64,000 nt of DNA from Blastocladiella emersonii ATCC 22665 (Eukaryota; Blastocladiomycota; Blastocladiomycetes; Blastocladiales; Blastocladiaceae): contig JANHCV010000010.1 in the NCBI GenBank assembly GCA_025594325.1, positions 1,364,001 through 1,428,000 of the forward strand, read 5' to 3'. How positions within the stretch are numbered: position 1 is the stretch's first letter; each line of letters opens with the position of its first letter. The notes under the pieces are model-generated. The model was not told where the DNA came from. It was given only the letters and a program-made list of their open reading frames with translations, and searched no databases. Positions 52,963 to 62,804 of the stretch are shown in pieces. Position numbers and translations under genes: made by a program.

Positions 52963-53783
52963 ATGGCATCGTGTGTACTGCTGGGCCATACTGGTGCGAA
53001 ATTCGCGCCTCGGACCGCGCGCGAGCCCTCTTGTGCTCACGTTGCACTTGGCTGGTAGGCGCCGTCGGTAAGGCGCTGCTTCGCGAGGTCATGAGCGACC
53101 CGCGTATCGCCAAGGTCGCCACCATCGACCGGCGCGAAATCACTTGTGACGGCCCGAACAAGGAGAAGCTGTACGCCGTACCGCATGACCAATGTTGCTT
53201 CATCGCTAACCGCGTTGGTTGTGCATTTAAGGACGTAATACATTGTCGACTTCAAGAAGCTCGAGGACTACCGCGCCGTGTTCAAGGGCTATGACGGCGC
53301 GTTCTGCTCGCTAGGCACCACGCGTGCCGAGGTGGGCTCCGCTGTACGCTCACCTTGCTCGCTGACGTGGGTGCGCTCGCCCGCTCACCGCACTCGATGA
53401 CGCGTGTAGGAAGCCTTTTTCCGCATCGACCACGACTACGTGCTCAACGCCGCCAAACTCATCAAAGAGGAGGCGGGCGAGAAGCCGGTCCACTTCCTCT
53501 ACATCTCTTCGCAGATGGCCAACCTCAACTCGCCCTTCCCGTTCCCCAAGTCCAAGGGCCAGCTCGAGAGCGACCTCGCCGACCTTGGTTTCGAAAAACT
53601 GACCATCGTGCGACCGGCGCTGCTCGAGCTTGAGGAGACTCGGACGCACGGGCCTCAGTCGCGACCGTCGCCAAGGCTATGGTGTCGCTGTTCCATGACC
53701 CGCACGCCGAGCAGACACGGATCTTTGTCAACCACGAGATTCACCGCATCGCTAAGGCTTTCGAGGATTCCAATGCTCACTAA
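52963..53783 (+). pseudogene. HTATIP2/TIP30-like oxidoreductase gene, decayed
   Basis: Exon 1 52963-52993 joined to 53059 gives MASCVLLGHTGAVGKALLRE, with the NAD(P) motif GHTGAVG. VATIDRREITCDGPNKEKL follows. The next block (YIVDFKKLEDYRAVFKGYDG, AFCSLGTTRAEVGSA) is in frame only if an intron ends at 53243 or so, where the expected AG reads AA. A further intron (GTACGC at 53344 to TAG at 53409) leads to EAFFRIDHDYVLNAAKLIKE, FLYISSQMANLN and LGFEKLTIVRPALLELE. A frameshift near 53635 then precedes VATVAKAMVSLFHDP...FEDSNAH. The C-terminal part is shortened. The family is short-chain-dehydrogenase-like, atypical SDR. At least two lesions, so likely a pseudogene. Confidence 0.65.
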
Positions 53784-54133
53784 ATACACGTAAGGAGCGC
53801 GTCGCCCTTGCCGTCATCGTTGAACTTACTGGGGCGAGCGACGATGAGAACAGTCCAAGACTGGCCCTCATTTCATATCACGTCTATGTAAAGAGGATAC
53901 GCTTTTTGAAACCGTTCAATTGAGTGCCATACGTTAGAAACCTGACTTGATCTGCAGTTGGTGATGGTCACGGCACGCAGTACAGCACGTGTGCATTCGT
54001 GAATGTTGGGCAAGCCGTGCTCAGCTGACGTCCATCAGTCTTCGCATCATACTCGCACTCTCACTCTCTTCACCACGCTCTCGTCTCGCAGGCACACTGT
54101 CCTGTACCAAAAGAGCTCACTCAACTTGACACT
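53784..54133. other. Spacer between two relics
   Basis: 350 bp of moderate GC; no feature recognised. Confidence 0.3.
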
Positions 54134-55641
54134 ATGGCAATCTCGATGCCATGGATCAAACGCGGCGTGTGCGCTCCCACACCGCGTCGCATCCCCGCGG
54201 GGAGCCCGGACCACCTCTCGCTCGCTCGGCTGGCCGGTTACGAGCGTGTGGTACTCGGAAGACCTCGGCTCACTAACGATACGGACAAGTACTACGCCGT
54301 TGCACTCCAAGTTGGAGCTGAGACCCCTGGTACGACCATGGCCGTGGCGGCAGCTTTGGGCGACCACACTCAATCTCGCGGTGTCACAGAACACGCTTAT
54401 TCCGGTTCAAAACTGCTGGTTGCACGAGCTCCTGCACCGGCGGCAGTCGACGCGCCCGAAGAGGACGACTTGGTGCCTGAAATCGCCCCCGAGGACAGCG
54501 TGCTCGTGCTTGGGCCCCGAGTCGGCCTGCGGGGCGCGCAGATGCAGTTCCACCTTCTCCAGCAGCAGCACCACGATGCGTCCGCACGCGGCGTGGCTCC
54601 TCCCGGCGCTTCCATCGAGTACATGTTGCGTCAGCACCACCGCGCGTGGCTCCCGGCGCCGCCTACAGCGCTCGAGTGGCTCTACCACGTTCCCGGTACA
54701 CACATGGCTCGGCAGCCGCTGTTCAACCCGCCCATTGGTACCACGGGCAATTTCATGGCCATGGCGGGTCAGTCGTGCTACATTGAGCCGTGGAACGTCA
54801 ACGTGGTCGGGCCAATGCTCCCCGTGGCGTACCTCGGCGGCTCGCGGGTCATGGACGCCTCGGGTAGATCTATCAGCGTTCGCGAGTACGGGCCGCCCAA
54901 CGGCGAGTTCCATGTCATGCCCGTAACGGTTCTGGCGTGGCACCCGGACCAGCCCAACCTGCTCGCGTTCGGGTCCAGCGACGGGACCGTCAAGGTCTGG
55001 AACCTCGACACGCTCCGCGCTGTGACCTCGTTTGTCCCGCATTCACACACGGGCCCGCCACAGTCGTTGACGGGCCGCCATCACCAGGTCACGCTGGTCA
55101 AGTGGTCGCCGACCGCGCCGACGTGCCTGCTCACGGGCGGCACTGACTCGCGGTCGCCGGCCGCACCTATGTCGGCGTGGCGCTTCGATCTGATGAGGGA
55201 CAACTCGGATTTTTCTGCCGTACCCACGTCCGCCGCGTTGCGCCGCTCGACCTCCACGTTTATGTTGCAACCAGCAGTGGGCGCATCGTGGTCCTCGACT
55301 TGCGCAACACCGCGGAGCCCGTGCAGTCGCTGGCCGCGCACGGCAACGGCGATGATGACGAAGCGACGTGCATCTCGCTCTCGCCGTCGGGTTCCACGCT
55401 CGCGTCAGTCAGCTGCAGCACGACGGCCAAGCTGTGGAGCGTGGACCCGGCCACCGCCAAGCTTACGCTTAGTTCGGTACATGACCCAGGTCTCGAGATG
55501 CTGTCCACTTGCTCGTGGTGCCCTGACCACGACGGTCTGCTAGCCGTGGGCAGTCACGGAGGATCGGCCGTGCTCGATCTCAGAACCGGCGCAGTCTTTC
55601 CGACTGCCACCCTCGGCGCTGACTATCCCACTCCGGTTTGA
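54134..55641 (+). pseudogene. PWP1-like WD40 gene, frameshifted
   Basis: Begins MAISMPWIKRG, the PWP1 N-terminal pattern (M-I-x-x-x-W-x-x-R-G). Then come ALEWLYHVPG, GNFMAMAGQSCYIEPWNVNV and the WD units VTVLAWHPDQPNLLAFGSSD (then GTVKVWNLDTL) and VTLVKWSPTAPTCLLTGGTD. Near 55135-55200 the frame changes: GVALRSDEGQLGFFCRTH, HVYVATSSGRIVVLDLRN, CISLSPSGSTLASVSCSTTA and LLAVGSHGGSAVLDLRTG continue to the stop. No GT-AG intron I could find restores the frame. The acidic N-terminal region of PWP1 is also eroded. The parent gene functions in 60S ribosome assembly. Likely a decaying duplicate. Confidence 0.65.
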
Positions 55642-55984
55642 CGCGCAACAGGACGTTTTTTGGCACGGTTGTCCGCACGAATCCGCCCACAGAGCCAGTT
55701 CAACGCGACAAGCCGGCTCGAGCGGACCGCAGAGCCTCGGCAGTCACTGTCTTGCTCACCCTCCACTCTTCGTGTTCCCTCATAAATTGAAATCTCTGCG
55801 AGGCCATGGACGCGTTGCGCCAGCCGATGAGGCGTTTCATTTGAGCGTGAGTGGCGCAGTCCGCGGTGCAGGTGCAGCTGCATGCATCCCACTGCGGCCG
55901 ATCGACGGCCGCGCACACTTGCCGCCGTCTCGTTCCTCGCTCTCGCTGAATGTAAACCACACCCAGACTTAATGCATCTACCCC
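55642..55984. other. Spacer before P-element-like gene A
   Basis: 343 bp; probable 5' region of gene A. No feature recognised. Confidence 0.3.
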
Positions 55985-58041
55985 ATGGCGCCTGATCCCA
56001 GCAGTAACGGAACTCGCGGCGCCGCGCCCGCGACTCGCGGACCTCGCGGCCGCCGCAGCGGAGCCAAGAAGCCGCGCGCCAAGAAGCCGGCCGCGTCGAG
56101 CTCGAACACGGCGTCATCTTCGTCTTCGGCTGCTGCTGTCCGCGCTACTCAGCAGTTGATGTCCCCGGCTCGCAGGTACGCGAGTACTGCGGCGCGATCT
56201 AACGGGCAGCTTGACTGACTTGCGCGAACATCCAGCAGGGAAGAAGTCTTCGACGAAGTGACGGACCAGCTGCGCCAGTCCGACTACGGCCTCAGCCTGC
56301 TCGTCGACCATGCGCGTAAGGTGATGGAGGCGCGGGCGAACGGTGCCGACTCGGACGAGGACGACGAGGCGATCGTGCCGCCGTCGCAGGAGCTCAAGGA
56401 CATGGCGTCCATGCTCTTCGCCACCAACCCCGAGATGTACGACTCGATGCGCAAGATGGGTCTCCCGCTCCCCGCGCCACGGGCCGAGTGGGCGGCGCCC
56501 GGCGGCAGCGGCGGTCGTAGCTCGGCGGCGTCGGGCGCATCGAGCGGGTTCCCCGCGGGCTTCTCGGACCTGCACCTCGAGAAGGCCGTCGCAGCCATCG
56601 GCGGCACGCAGAACCTCCACACGCCCAAGGCCTCGGTCAGCATCGCGGTCGGCGAGATCAAGGTGACGCCGCTCCTCGAGTTCACGGCATCGGGCGAGGA
56701 GAAGATTACGGGGTACGAGGAGGGCGACTCGGGCGACGAGGAGGCGCCGGGCCTCGCGAGCCGCGCCGTCGTCTTCCACATGTGGTGCCACGAGACCCGC
56801 GTCGCGCACCCGCTGTGCTTCTACATGTACAACTCGGTCCGCCCGCACCTCGTCGCCGGACGCATCAACAAGGTCGTCAGCAAGCTCCAGCGCAAGGGGT
56901 TCACGGTCGTGTCGTGGTTCTCGGACTGGTGCGTTCCTCGAGAGTGTGACCCTGTCCTCATCGACTTGATGCTGACTTCCTCGATGCATGCAGCAACTCT
57001 ACGTACCACGAGATCAACGAGCTCGTGTCGACCAACCCGTCTATCAACTGGATCCCGGACCCCGTGAGCGTCCTCAAGGGCCTGCGCGACGCGCTGGCCG
57101 ACCCGAACCTGACCCTCGACATGCACACGGGCGGCGTCGCCAGCATCCACTGCGTCGCCAACCTGGTCGCCATCATCAAGCGCGAGCCGCGCCTCGCCAA
57201 GCTCTACAACATCACGCCCGAGTACATCCAGCTCAAAACCGACGGCTGCCTGATGCTGAACACGACGCTCACGGACCTGACTCCGCACACGGCCAACGCG
57301 CTCCGCCTCATGTTCATCGTGCCCCTCGACAAGATCCTCGCGAGCGGCGGCTCGCTCACCGCGTCGACGCGCGCGCAGCTGCAGGACGCCCTGGCGTCGG
57401 TCAAGTCGACCCTCTTCTACATGTCGGCCATGATCAAGTACCGCGCGGCGTTCCTGAGCCGCGAGCGTATCGCGAACCTCAACCACTCGGTGCTCACGGA
57501 GCTCGACGACGTCGCCGAGTACTTTGTCGCGTGGCAGAAGCACCTCGACGCGCGCGCCACGCGGACCACGGGCTCAGCGGCGGCGCGCGAGGCGTTCAAG
57601 GCCAAGTCGTTCATCCCGATGACCACGTACTCTGCGCTGCTCGACTCCATGGACGGGTTCAAGCTCGCGGCGCGCCGCCTGGTGCAGACGGACGTCAAGC
57701 CCGTGGTGCCCGTTGCGTTCGGCAACAAGTTCGTCAACGACTTTCTCGCCGAGGTGCGCGCCGCCGGCGTGCCGCGCGTCCAGGCTAAGCACATCATCGC
57801 CCAGGCCCTCAAGACGCACCAGCAGAACGCGATGCTAATGCGCGCCACGGCCAACATGCGCCGCACGCCCGAGTACTACGACGGGCCCGACGACGACGGG
57901 GAGACGTGGCGGGCGCCCGCCGAGCTCGTGTTCGGCTCCGACAACCGCGACGAGGGGCTTGACGAGAATGGCGAGGGGATCGACCAGGACGGGTTCCTCC
58001 ACTACGACTTTTTTGGCCACGCGGCCGAGCACGGGCACTGA
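55985..58041 (+). CDS. P-element-like (THAP9-type) transposase-derived protein A
   Basis: Exons 55985-56175, 56239-56928 and 56994-58041; 642 aa. A basic N-terminus (RGPRGRRSGAKKPRAKKPAA) stands where P transposases have a THAP finger; none is seen. The RNase H-like core aligns in order: SVSIAVGEIKV, then ITGYEEGD, AVVFHMWCHETRVAHPLCFY, AGRINKVVSKLQRKGFTVVS, WFSDCNSTYHEINELV (rebuilt over intron 2) and WIPDPVSVLKGLRDAL (the DxxHxxK region). Also present are YNITPEYIQLKTDGCLMLNT and IPMTTYSALLDSMDGFKLAA. The first catalytic Asp of the S-L-x-x-D-E motif is Gly202, so transposition activity is unlikely. The long open frame and conserved introns suggest retained function. Confidence 0.6.
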
Positions 58042-58239
58042 TGGGTGAAGCGGCTTGTCGGATTTTTGTCTTAATCACACTGCGCTTTTGCTTATGATAC
58101 GCTCGTCGAACCGAGAGTCGCGACCGACCGACCGACAACGCGCCGTGTTTCATTCCAACGTGACTGGCGCAGCGCCTTGCTGAGCACCGCGCGTCGGCCT
58201 TCCCACGCTCTCTCACGGCAAACGAACGGAGAATTGAAC

Positions 58240-58242
58240 TTA
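58240..58242. repeat. Target-site duplication TTA (left)
   Basis: TTA directly before the left terminal repeat, matched by TTA at 60695-60697; TWA is the usual PIF/Harbinger target. Confidence 0.85.
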
Positions 58243-58279
58243 GGGCCCGTTTGGTTCCGGGGTGAATCAGGTGGATCAA
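58243..58279 (+). repeat. Left terminal inverted repeat
   Basis: Begins GGGCCCGTTTGGTTC. Differs from the right repeat by a ~7-base insertion before ATCAGGTGGATCA. Confidence 0.85.
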
Positions 58280-58376
58280 TCGATTTTACACGGTCCGGTG
58301 TTCACCCAGCTGAAACGTGGCATTTTCACCCCGTCGCGTTCATCGCGGCGTTTGGGTCGACCCCCGGATGAGCTGA

Positions 58377-58841
58377 ATGGAACCCTCGTCGCTGAATTGC
58401 CCGTCTGCTCGCCCCCGAAACCTTCAGGCTGTGCTTCCCGGCCTATATAAACGCTGTTTTCCTTCGTGGGGCGGCTCGACCACCACCGGCGAGTACTCGC
58501 ACCTCGAGCAGGACGGCAAGGAGTCTGGTGACGTGGAAGGTGTCGATGGTCAAGACGACGCGGCCCCCGCCAGCAAGCGCAGCCGCACTTCGGACAGCAG
58601 CTCGCGTCGCCTCTCGGACTCGGAATTCCTCATGGGCATCAAGGAGGTGTTCCAGAGCGTCGCGACCGCCGACTCCAAGCCCGTCCTGACCGCCGCACTT
58701 GAATGGGTCCAGGACGCGTACAACGACAATGAAGAGTACCAGATCGACGTCGCCACCCGCCTGACCGAGGATCAAGCGCTTCGCGTCATGGCCGTGTCCG
58801 AATCGAAGCGCAAGCGCATCCTCGAGATTTTCATTCAGTAG
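58377..58841 (+). CDS. Harbinger accessory (Myb/SANT-like) protein, probably N-terminally truncated
   Basis: The open frame reads to 154 aa from an ATG at 58377, but a good TATA box (TATATAAA, 58444-58451) lies inside it, so the real start is later or lost. The C-terminal ~100 residues (SKRSRTSDSSSRRLSDSEF, then AALEWVQDAYNDNEEYQIDV, DQALRVMAVSESKRKRILEI) look like the tail of the Myb/SANT-like proteins encoded by Harbinger elements: nuclear basic patch, then helical end with R-x-R-I/W-L. No trihelix DNA-binding part is present, suggesting an internal deletion joining promoter to the 3' half. Confidence 0.5.
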   Translation: MEPSSLNCPSARPRNLQAVLPGLYKRCFPSWGGSTTTGEYSHLEQDGKESGDVEGVDGQDDAAPASKRSRTSDSSSRRLSDSEFLMGIKEVFQSVATADSKPVLTAALEWVQDAYNDNEEYQIDVATRLTEDQALRVMAVSESKRKRILEIFIQ

Positions 58842-59008
58842 CTCACTCGCACATGTCCCCCTCCCCTCGCGTTGCTTCCTGGCCTTGTTCTCGCCCATTT
58901 GTGTCCAATACATCTGGCTTTGTGTCCATCGTATCTTCAATCGTTACCCTTCGCTCGAAAATGACGCGACTCGTTGAGAAACGCGTGGTTCGCAAAGTGT
59001 CTCACACG

Positions 59009-59030
59009 TCACGTGATTGATCGACGCGTC
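59009..59030 (-). promoter_or_regulatory. Bipartite element inside the Harbinger element
   Basis: TCACGTGATTGATCGACGCGTC, the same form as the LRR promoter elements with one change (CACGTG), but downstream of the transposase gene. Function unclear. Confidence 0.35.
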
Positions 59031-59154
59031 CCCACCGATGCGTTCTGACCTCAGCGACGCGTCAAATCATCTAGAATCGCTTATATAACATTATAGTACT
59101 TGACAAATCAGTATATTACAGCATGCATGCGGGTACAACAATTATTTCGCGCCT

Positions 59155-60472
59155 TCAAAGACGGGTCCCACGAGCGGCCATGACGCGCCTGTACTCGGTC
59201 CAAAGAACATTTGCGACGCGGTTCCGAAGCGAGATACCGCGCTGACGAGCTCCGTCCAGCGAGGCCTCGAGGACAGCGGCCTCGTCGTCCTCCTCGTTCT
59301 CGTCGTCCAGGGGCTCGCGCCCACGTACTGGCGCCTCACGCGCCGCGTCCCGCGCGCGCCGGAGCTCCGTCTCGGCGTCGCGAAAGAAGGCGTCGCCGCC
59401 TTGGTTCCACTTGTTGATCATGTTGTGCAGCGTGCAGAGCGCGTACACAAGCTTGACTTGAGTCTTGATTGGGTAGGCCGCGCCAATCGAGAGGACGCGG
59501 AACCGCTTCTTGAGCACGCCAAAGATATGCTCAATGGAGTTGCGGAGCGACGCGTGACGCAGATTGAAAAGCTCTTCGCGGTTCTTAACTCTACGTACGT
59601 TGGTGAAGCAGATGAGATGGCGCCAACGTGATGGTCATGGCAGTGAGAACGTACCCATCCTTGCCGCGGGCAAACTCGCGAAGATGATAGCGGGTACCGC
59701 GGAAGGGCACGATGATGGACGTGCGGTTTGCGTAGCCGCCGTTGGCGAGGTAGAAGCGGCCGGCGGGGATCTTGAACCCACGGGCGAAGGCGTCCGAGAG
59801 CACGCGCGAGTCATGCGCCTTGCCCTCCCACCCTGCGAGAACGTAGGTGAAGTTCAAGTCAAAGTCGCAGGCAGCGAGGACATTTGAGTATATGGTCCCC
59901 TTGCGGTTTCGGAACGAGTCGTGAAGCTTAGTGGGCACAACAAACGGGATGTGCGTTCCGTCAAGCGCGCCGACCGCGTTCTGGAACGGAGCGTATTTCG
60001 GGTCGTGGGCGATGCGCTCATGCACGGGCGTAGAATCGGACGGCTGGACAATGAACTCGGGCATCAGGCGGTACAGAGCGTCGAGCACTTGCTTCAGAAC
60101 CCTGGACGCGGTCTCGCCAGAGATTTGGAACCGCTCCCTGAGGTTGCGGTTGGTGCTGCCCTCGCCGGCCATGACAAGAAAAACCATGAAGCGCGCCTCG
60201 ACGGACAGCTCGCGGCCGTCGGCGAGAAGGCCACGGTCGCGGAACAGGCGGCAGATGGCCTTGAAGGTCTCGCGGGGCATACGGGCGATTTCCGAAAAAC
60301 GCGTTTCGCTGTTGCACGTCAGCAGCTCTTGAACCCACGACTCGCCAGAAAGCGTGGACGTGCGGATAGGCTCCCACGAGCGGCGCTCGTTGCGCGCAGC
60401 GAGACGTCGCAGGAGAGCGAGGGCGGCCGTGAGTATGAGGCCGCGCAGCTTGCGGTTGTATCCCTTGCCCAT
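59155..60472 (-). CDS. PIF/Harbinger transposase (DDE_Tnp_4), catalytic Asp changed to Asn
   Basis: Exons 60472-59655 and 59590-59155 (64-nt intron); 417 aa from MGKGYNRK. An in-frame ATG at 60592 would add a poly-Pro start read from a G run. A helical N-terminal domain with RNLRERFQISGETASRVLKQ (HTH-like) is followed by VGALDGTHIPFVVPT (Asp171), WEGKAHDSRVLSDAF (Asp221), FYLANGGYANR and, after splicing, HASLRNSIEHIFGVLKKRF (Glu293). In the family the third block reads L-x-D-x-G-Y; here Asp is Asn244 (AAC, 59741-59743). The ORF is otherwise whole, so the enzyme is probably freshly inactivated. Confidence 0.88.
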
Positions 60473-60660
60473 GTTGTTTGAGGGCTCGAGAACACGATGC
60501 GTGAGGTTAGGTGTTGATTCGTTGCAATAAGTGCGGCTGCAAAGAGGTGGGAAAGATTTTATTGCGGGGGGGGGGGGGGGAGGGGCGTTCATCCAGCGGG
60601 GCGTTTGGTTCGCACGGCCGCTGAGATGAACGGGGGTGAGGTGAAACGTGGCAACTTTTT

Positions 60661-60694
60661 CAGCTGATCCACCTGATCTGAACCAAACGGGCCC
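60661..60694 (-). repeat. Right terminal inverted repeat
   Basis: Read on the minus strand: GGGCCCGTTTGGTTC then AGATCAGGTGGATCAG; pairs with 58243-58279. Confidence 0.85.
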
Positions 60695-60697
60695 TTA
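60695..60697. repeat. Target-site duplication TTA (right)
   Basis: TTA following the right terminal repeat, three bases before the ATG of gene B. Confidence 0.85.
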
Positions 60698-60700
60698 ACC

Positions 60701-62678
60701 ATGATGACTACAAGTGCTAGCAACGGCGGTCCCCGTGGCACCGCTCCAGTCGCGCGCGGGCCGCGCGGCCGTCGCAGCGCCGCCAAGAAGCCGCGCGGCA
60801 AGAAGCAGACCTCGTCGGGCGCGAGCGAGGCGACGGCGCCCGCGCAGGGAGAGTCGTCGTCTTCTAGCAGGTGCGCGGTGGAGCAACATCATGGTGGGTC
60901 TGCGGACCGCGTCGACTCACGACGCGCTCGACGACCCAGTATGCACAAGCAGCGCTCCGATGGCGCCAACCACAAGAAAAACGACCCAATCAAGGGCACC
61001 ACTCGGCCGCAGGAGGCCACCTACGAGACGCCCTTCGCCTTCAAGCCCAACCCCGGGTTCGTGCGCGAGATGATGCGCCTGTACCGCAAGAAGACGCCGC
61101 CGCCGCCCAAGCCGAAGCCGAAGCCATCATCTGCACCCGACGACGACGAGTCTAGCAGCTCGACGGATTCCGCGTCCGACTTCCCCGCCGGGTTCTCCAA
61201 CATCCACCTTGACCTCGCCGTCGCGGCCATTGGCGGCGCCAGCAGCCTCAACACGCCCAAGGCCTCGGTCAGCATCGCCATCACCGAGATCAAGATCGCG
61301 CCCGCCAGCACCACGGCGACCAACGAGGGCGGCGACGACGACTCGCCTGGCCCCAAGCGCCGCGCCATCGTGTTCATGATGTGGTGCCACGCGACGCGGC
61401 TCGCGCACCCGCTTTGTTTCTTCACGTACAACTCGATCGACCCGCAGTCCATGGCCGGCCGCATCAACAAGGTGTTCGCCGAGCTCGAGGACAAGGGGTT
61501 CGAGGTGCTGTCGTGGTCCTCGGACTGGTACGCGCTCAACTGCGCCATACCGCTCGCACACCGCTAACGTCGATCCCCTCTGTAGTTCTGACGCGTACCA
61601 CAAGATTGCCGAGCTCGTGTCCGCGGCCAACTCCTCCATCAGCTGGCTCCCCGACCCGCTCTCCGTCACAAAGCGCCTGTGCGACGCCCTCTCCGACCGC
61701 GACCTTGCGCTCCAGGTGCGCGAGGGTATCCCCATCGACCTCGACTGCGTCTCCAACATTGCCGCGTTCATCAAGGGCGAGCCGTGCCTCACCAAGCATT
61801 TCAACGTGTGCGACGGGTCAACCGCCCACGGCTTCATCTCCTCCAAGACCGACTTTGTTGCACGCATCGAAGTGGCTATCCAGAGCGTAAACTCGCACAC
61901 GACGTGCCAGATGCGCACGGTGCTCATCGACGCCATCCTCGCGATTGGGACCGACCCCGCGCTTGACGCGCCGACGCGAACGCGCCTGCGCGACGCGGTG
62001 GACCCGGTCAAGGCGACGCTCACCTACATGCTGGCCGTGCGCGGGTACTGGGAGAGGTTTGTCGGCTGCCGCGACCGCATCGCCAACCTCAACCACTCGG
62101 TGATGACCGAGCTCGAGCAGATCGCGAACTATTTCATCGAGTGGGAGAAGATGGTCGACGACCGCGTCGCGCAGGCCGACGGGACCGCGGCCGCGCGCGC
62201 CGCTCTCAAGGCCAAGTTCTTCATCCCCGCGACCACGTACACGGTGCTGGTCGAGTCGATCGCCTCGTTCAAGTCGGTCGCGCGCCGGCTGCTCCAGACC
62301 GGTGTCTCGCCCGTGGTCCCGGTTGAGGTTTGCGACACGTTCATGAACCAGTTCCTCAAGGACTTGCACGCTGCCACCGCGCCTGCGCCCGTGCCGCAGA
62401 TCAAGCACATCCAGGACACGGCCGTCAAGATGCACCGGTTCAACGCGGCGCTGCTGCGCGACGCGGCCAAGAAGAACAGCGTGCCCAAGCACTACGACGG
62501 ACCGGCCCCGCTCCAGTTCCTTGTCGCGGCGAGCACGCCCGCCGAGCTCTGGTTCGGGCGCAAGTACGAGAACGACTCGGACGGCGGCGGGACTCGCGGC
62601 AAGCAGGGCGGGTCCAGCTCGAACCAGGAGGACGTGCGGCGTGTCTTTGGTACCGCCCGCAGTAACCTCCTCAGCTAG
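60701..62678 (+). CDS. P-element-like (THAP9-type) transposase-derived protein B
   Basis: Exons 60701-60870, 60940-61527 and 61586-62678; 616 aa. Intron 1 is 69 nt, a multiple of three without stops, so retention would still code; gene A has an intron at the matching place. Basic N-terminus GPRGRRSAAKKPRGKK. Core as in gene A: SVSIAITEIKI (Thr where the first catalytic Asp should be), AIVFMMWCHATRLAHPLCFF, FEVLSWSSDC joined over intron 2 to SDAYHKIAELV, WLPDPLSVTKRLCDAL, RIANLNHSVMTELEQIANYF and FIPATTYTVLVESIASFKSV. It ends in a Gly/Ser/Asn tail. It is a tandem duplicate of A, diverged. Its 5' flank was replaced by the Harbinger element, so its present promoter may be the element itself. Confidence 0.6.
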
Positions 62679-62804
62679 GAGGGTAAAAACCGACAGCAAC
62701 GAAGAGTAATGTCATTCACGACCAATTTGCACAATATCACCTCCTTCTTGTTCATCGACTACGATCCTCGAGCGCTGTGGCGACCCCCGAAACGCGTCTA
62801 GTAC

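Larger units (their letters stand above)
58243..60694. mobile_element. Complete PIF/Harbinger DNA transposon (2.45 kb)
   Basis: Terminal inverted repeats GGGCCCGTTTGGTTC...ATCAGGTGGATCA at both ends (58243-58279; 60661-60694 inverted), flanked by TTA duplications. Subterminal sequence is also inverted-repeated for ~110 bp, with CGTGGC/TTTCACC blocks and GTTCATC. Inside are a spliced DDE_Tnp_4 transposase on the minus strand and a truncated accessory ORF on the plus strand, the usual two-gene Harbinger plan. The gap 58842-59154 is AT-rich and contains no gene. The right side has a 15-17 base poly-G run (60566-60580). It lies between two P-element-like genes. Confidence 0.9.

Noticed and set aside
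58377-58443. N-terminal part of the accessory ORF before the TATA box
   Set aside because: Encoded upstream of and across a strong TATA box, so unlikely to be transcribed as coding sequence.
60473-60592. Upstream Harbinger transposase start at 60592
   Set aside because: Would encode poly-Pro from a length-variable G run and lies close to the TIR; MGKGYNRK at 60472 fits the family better.
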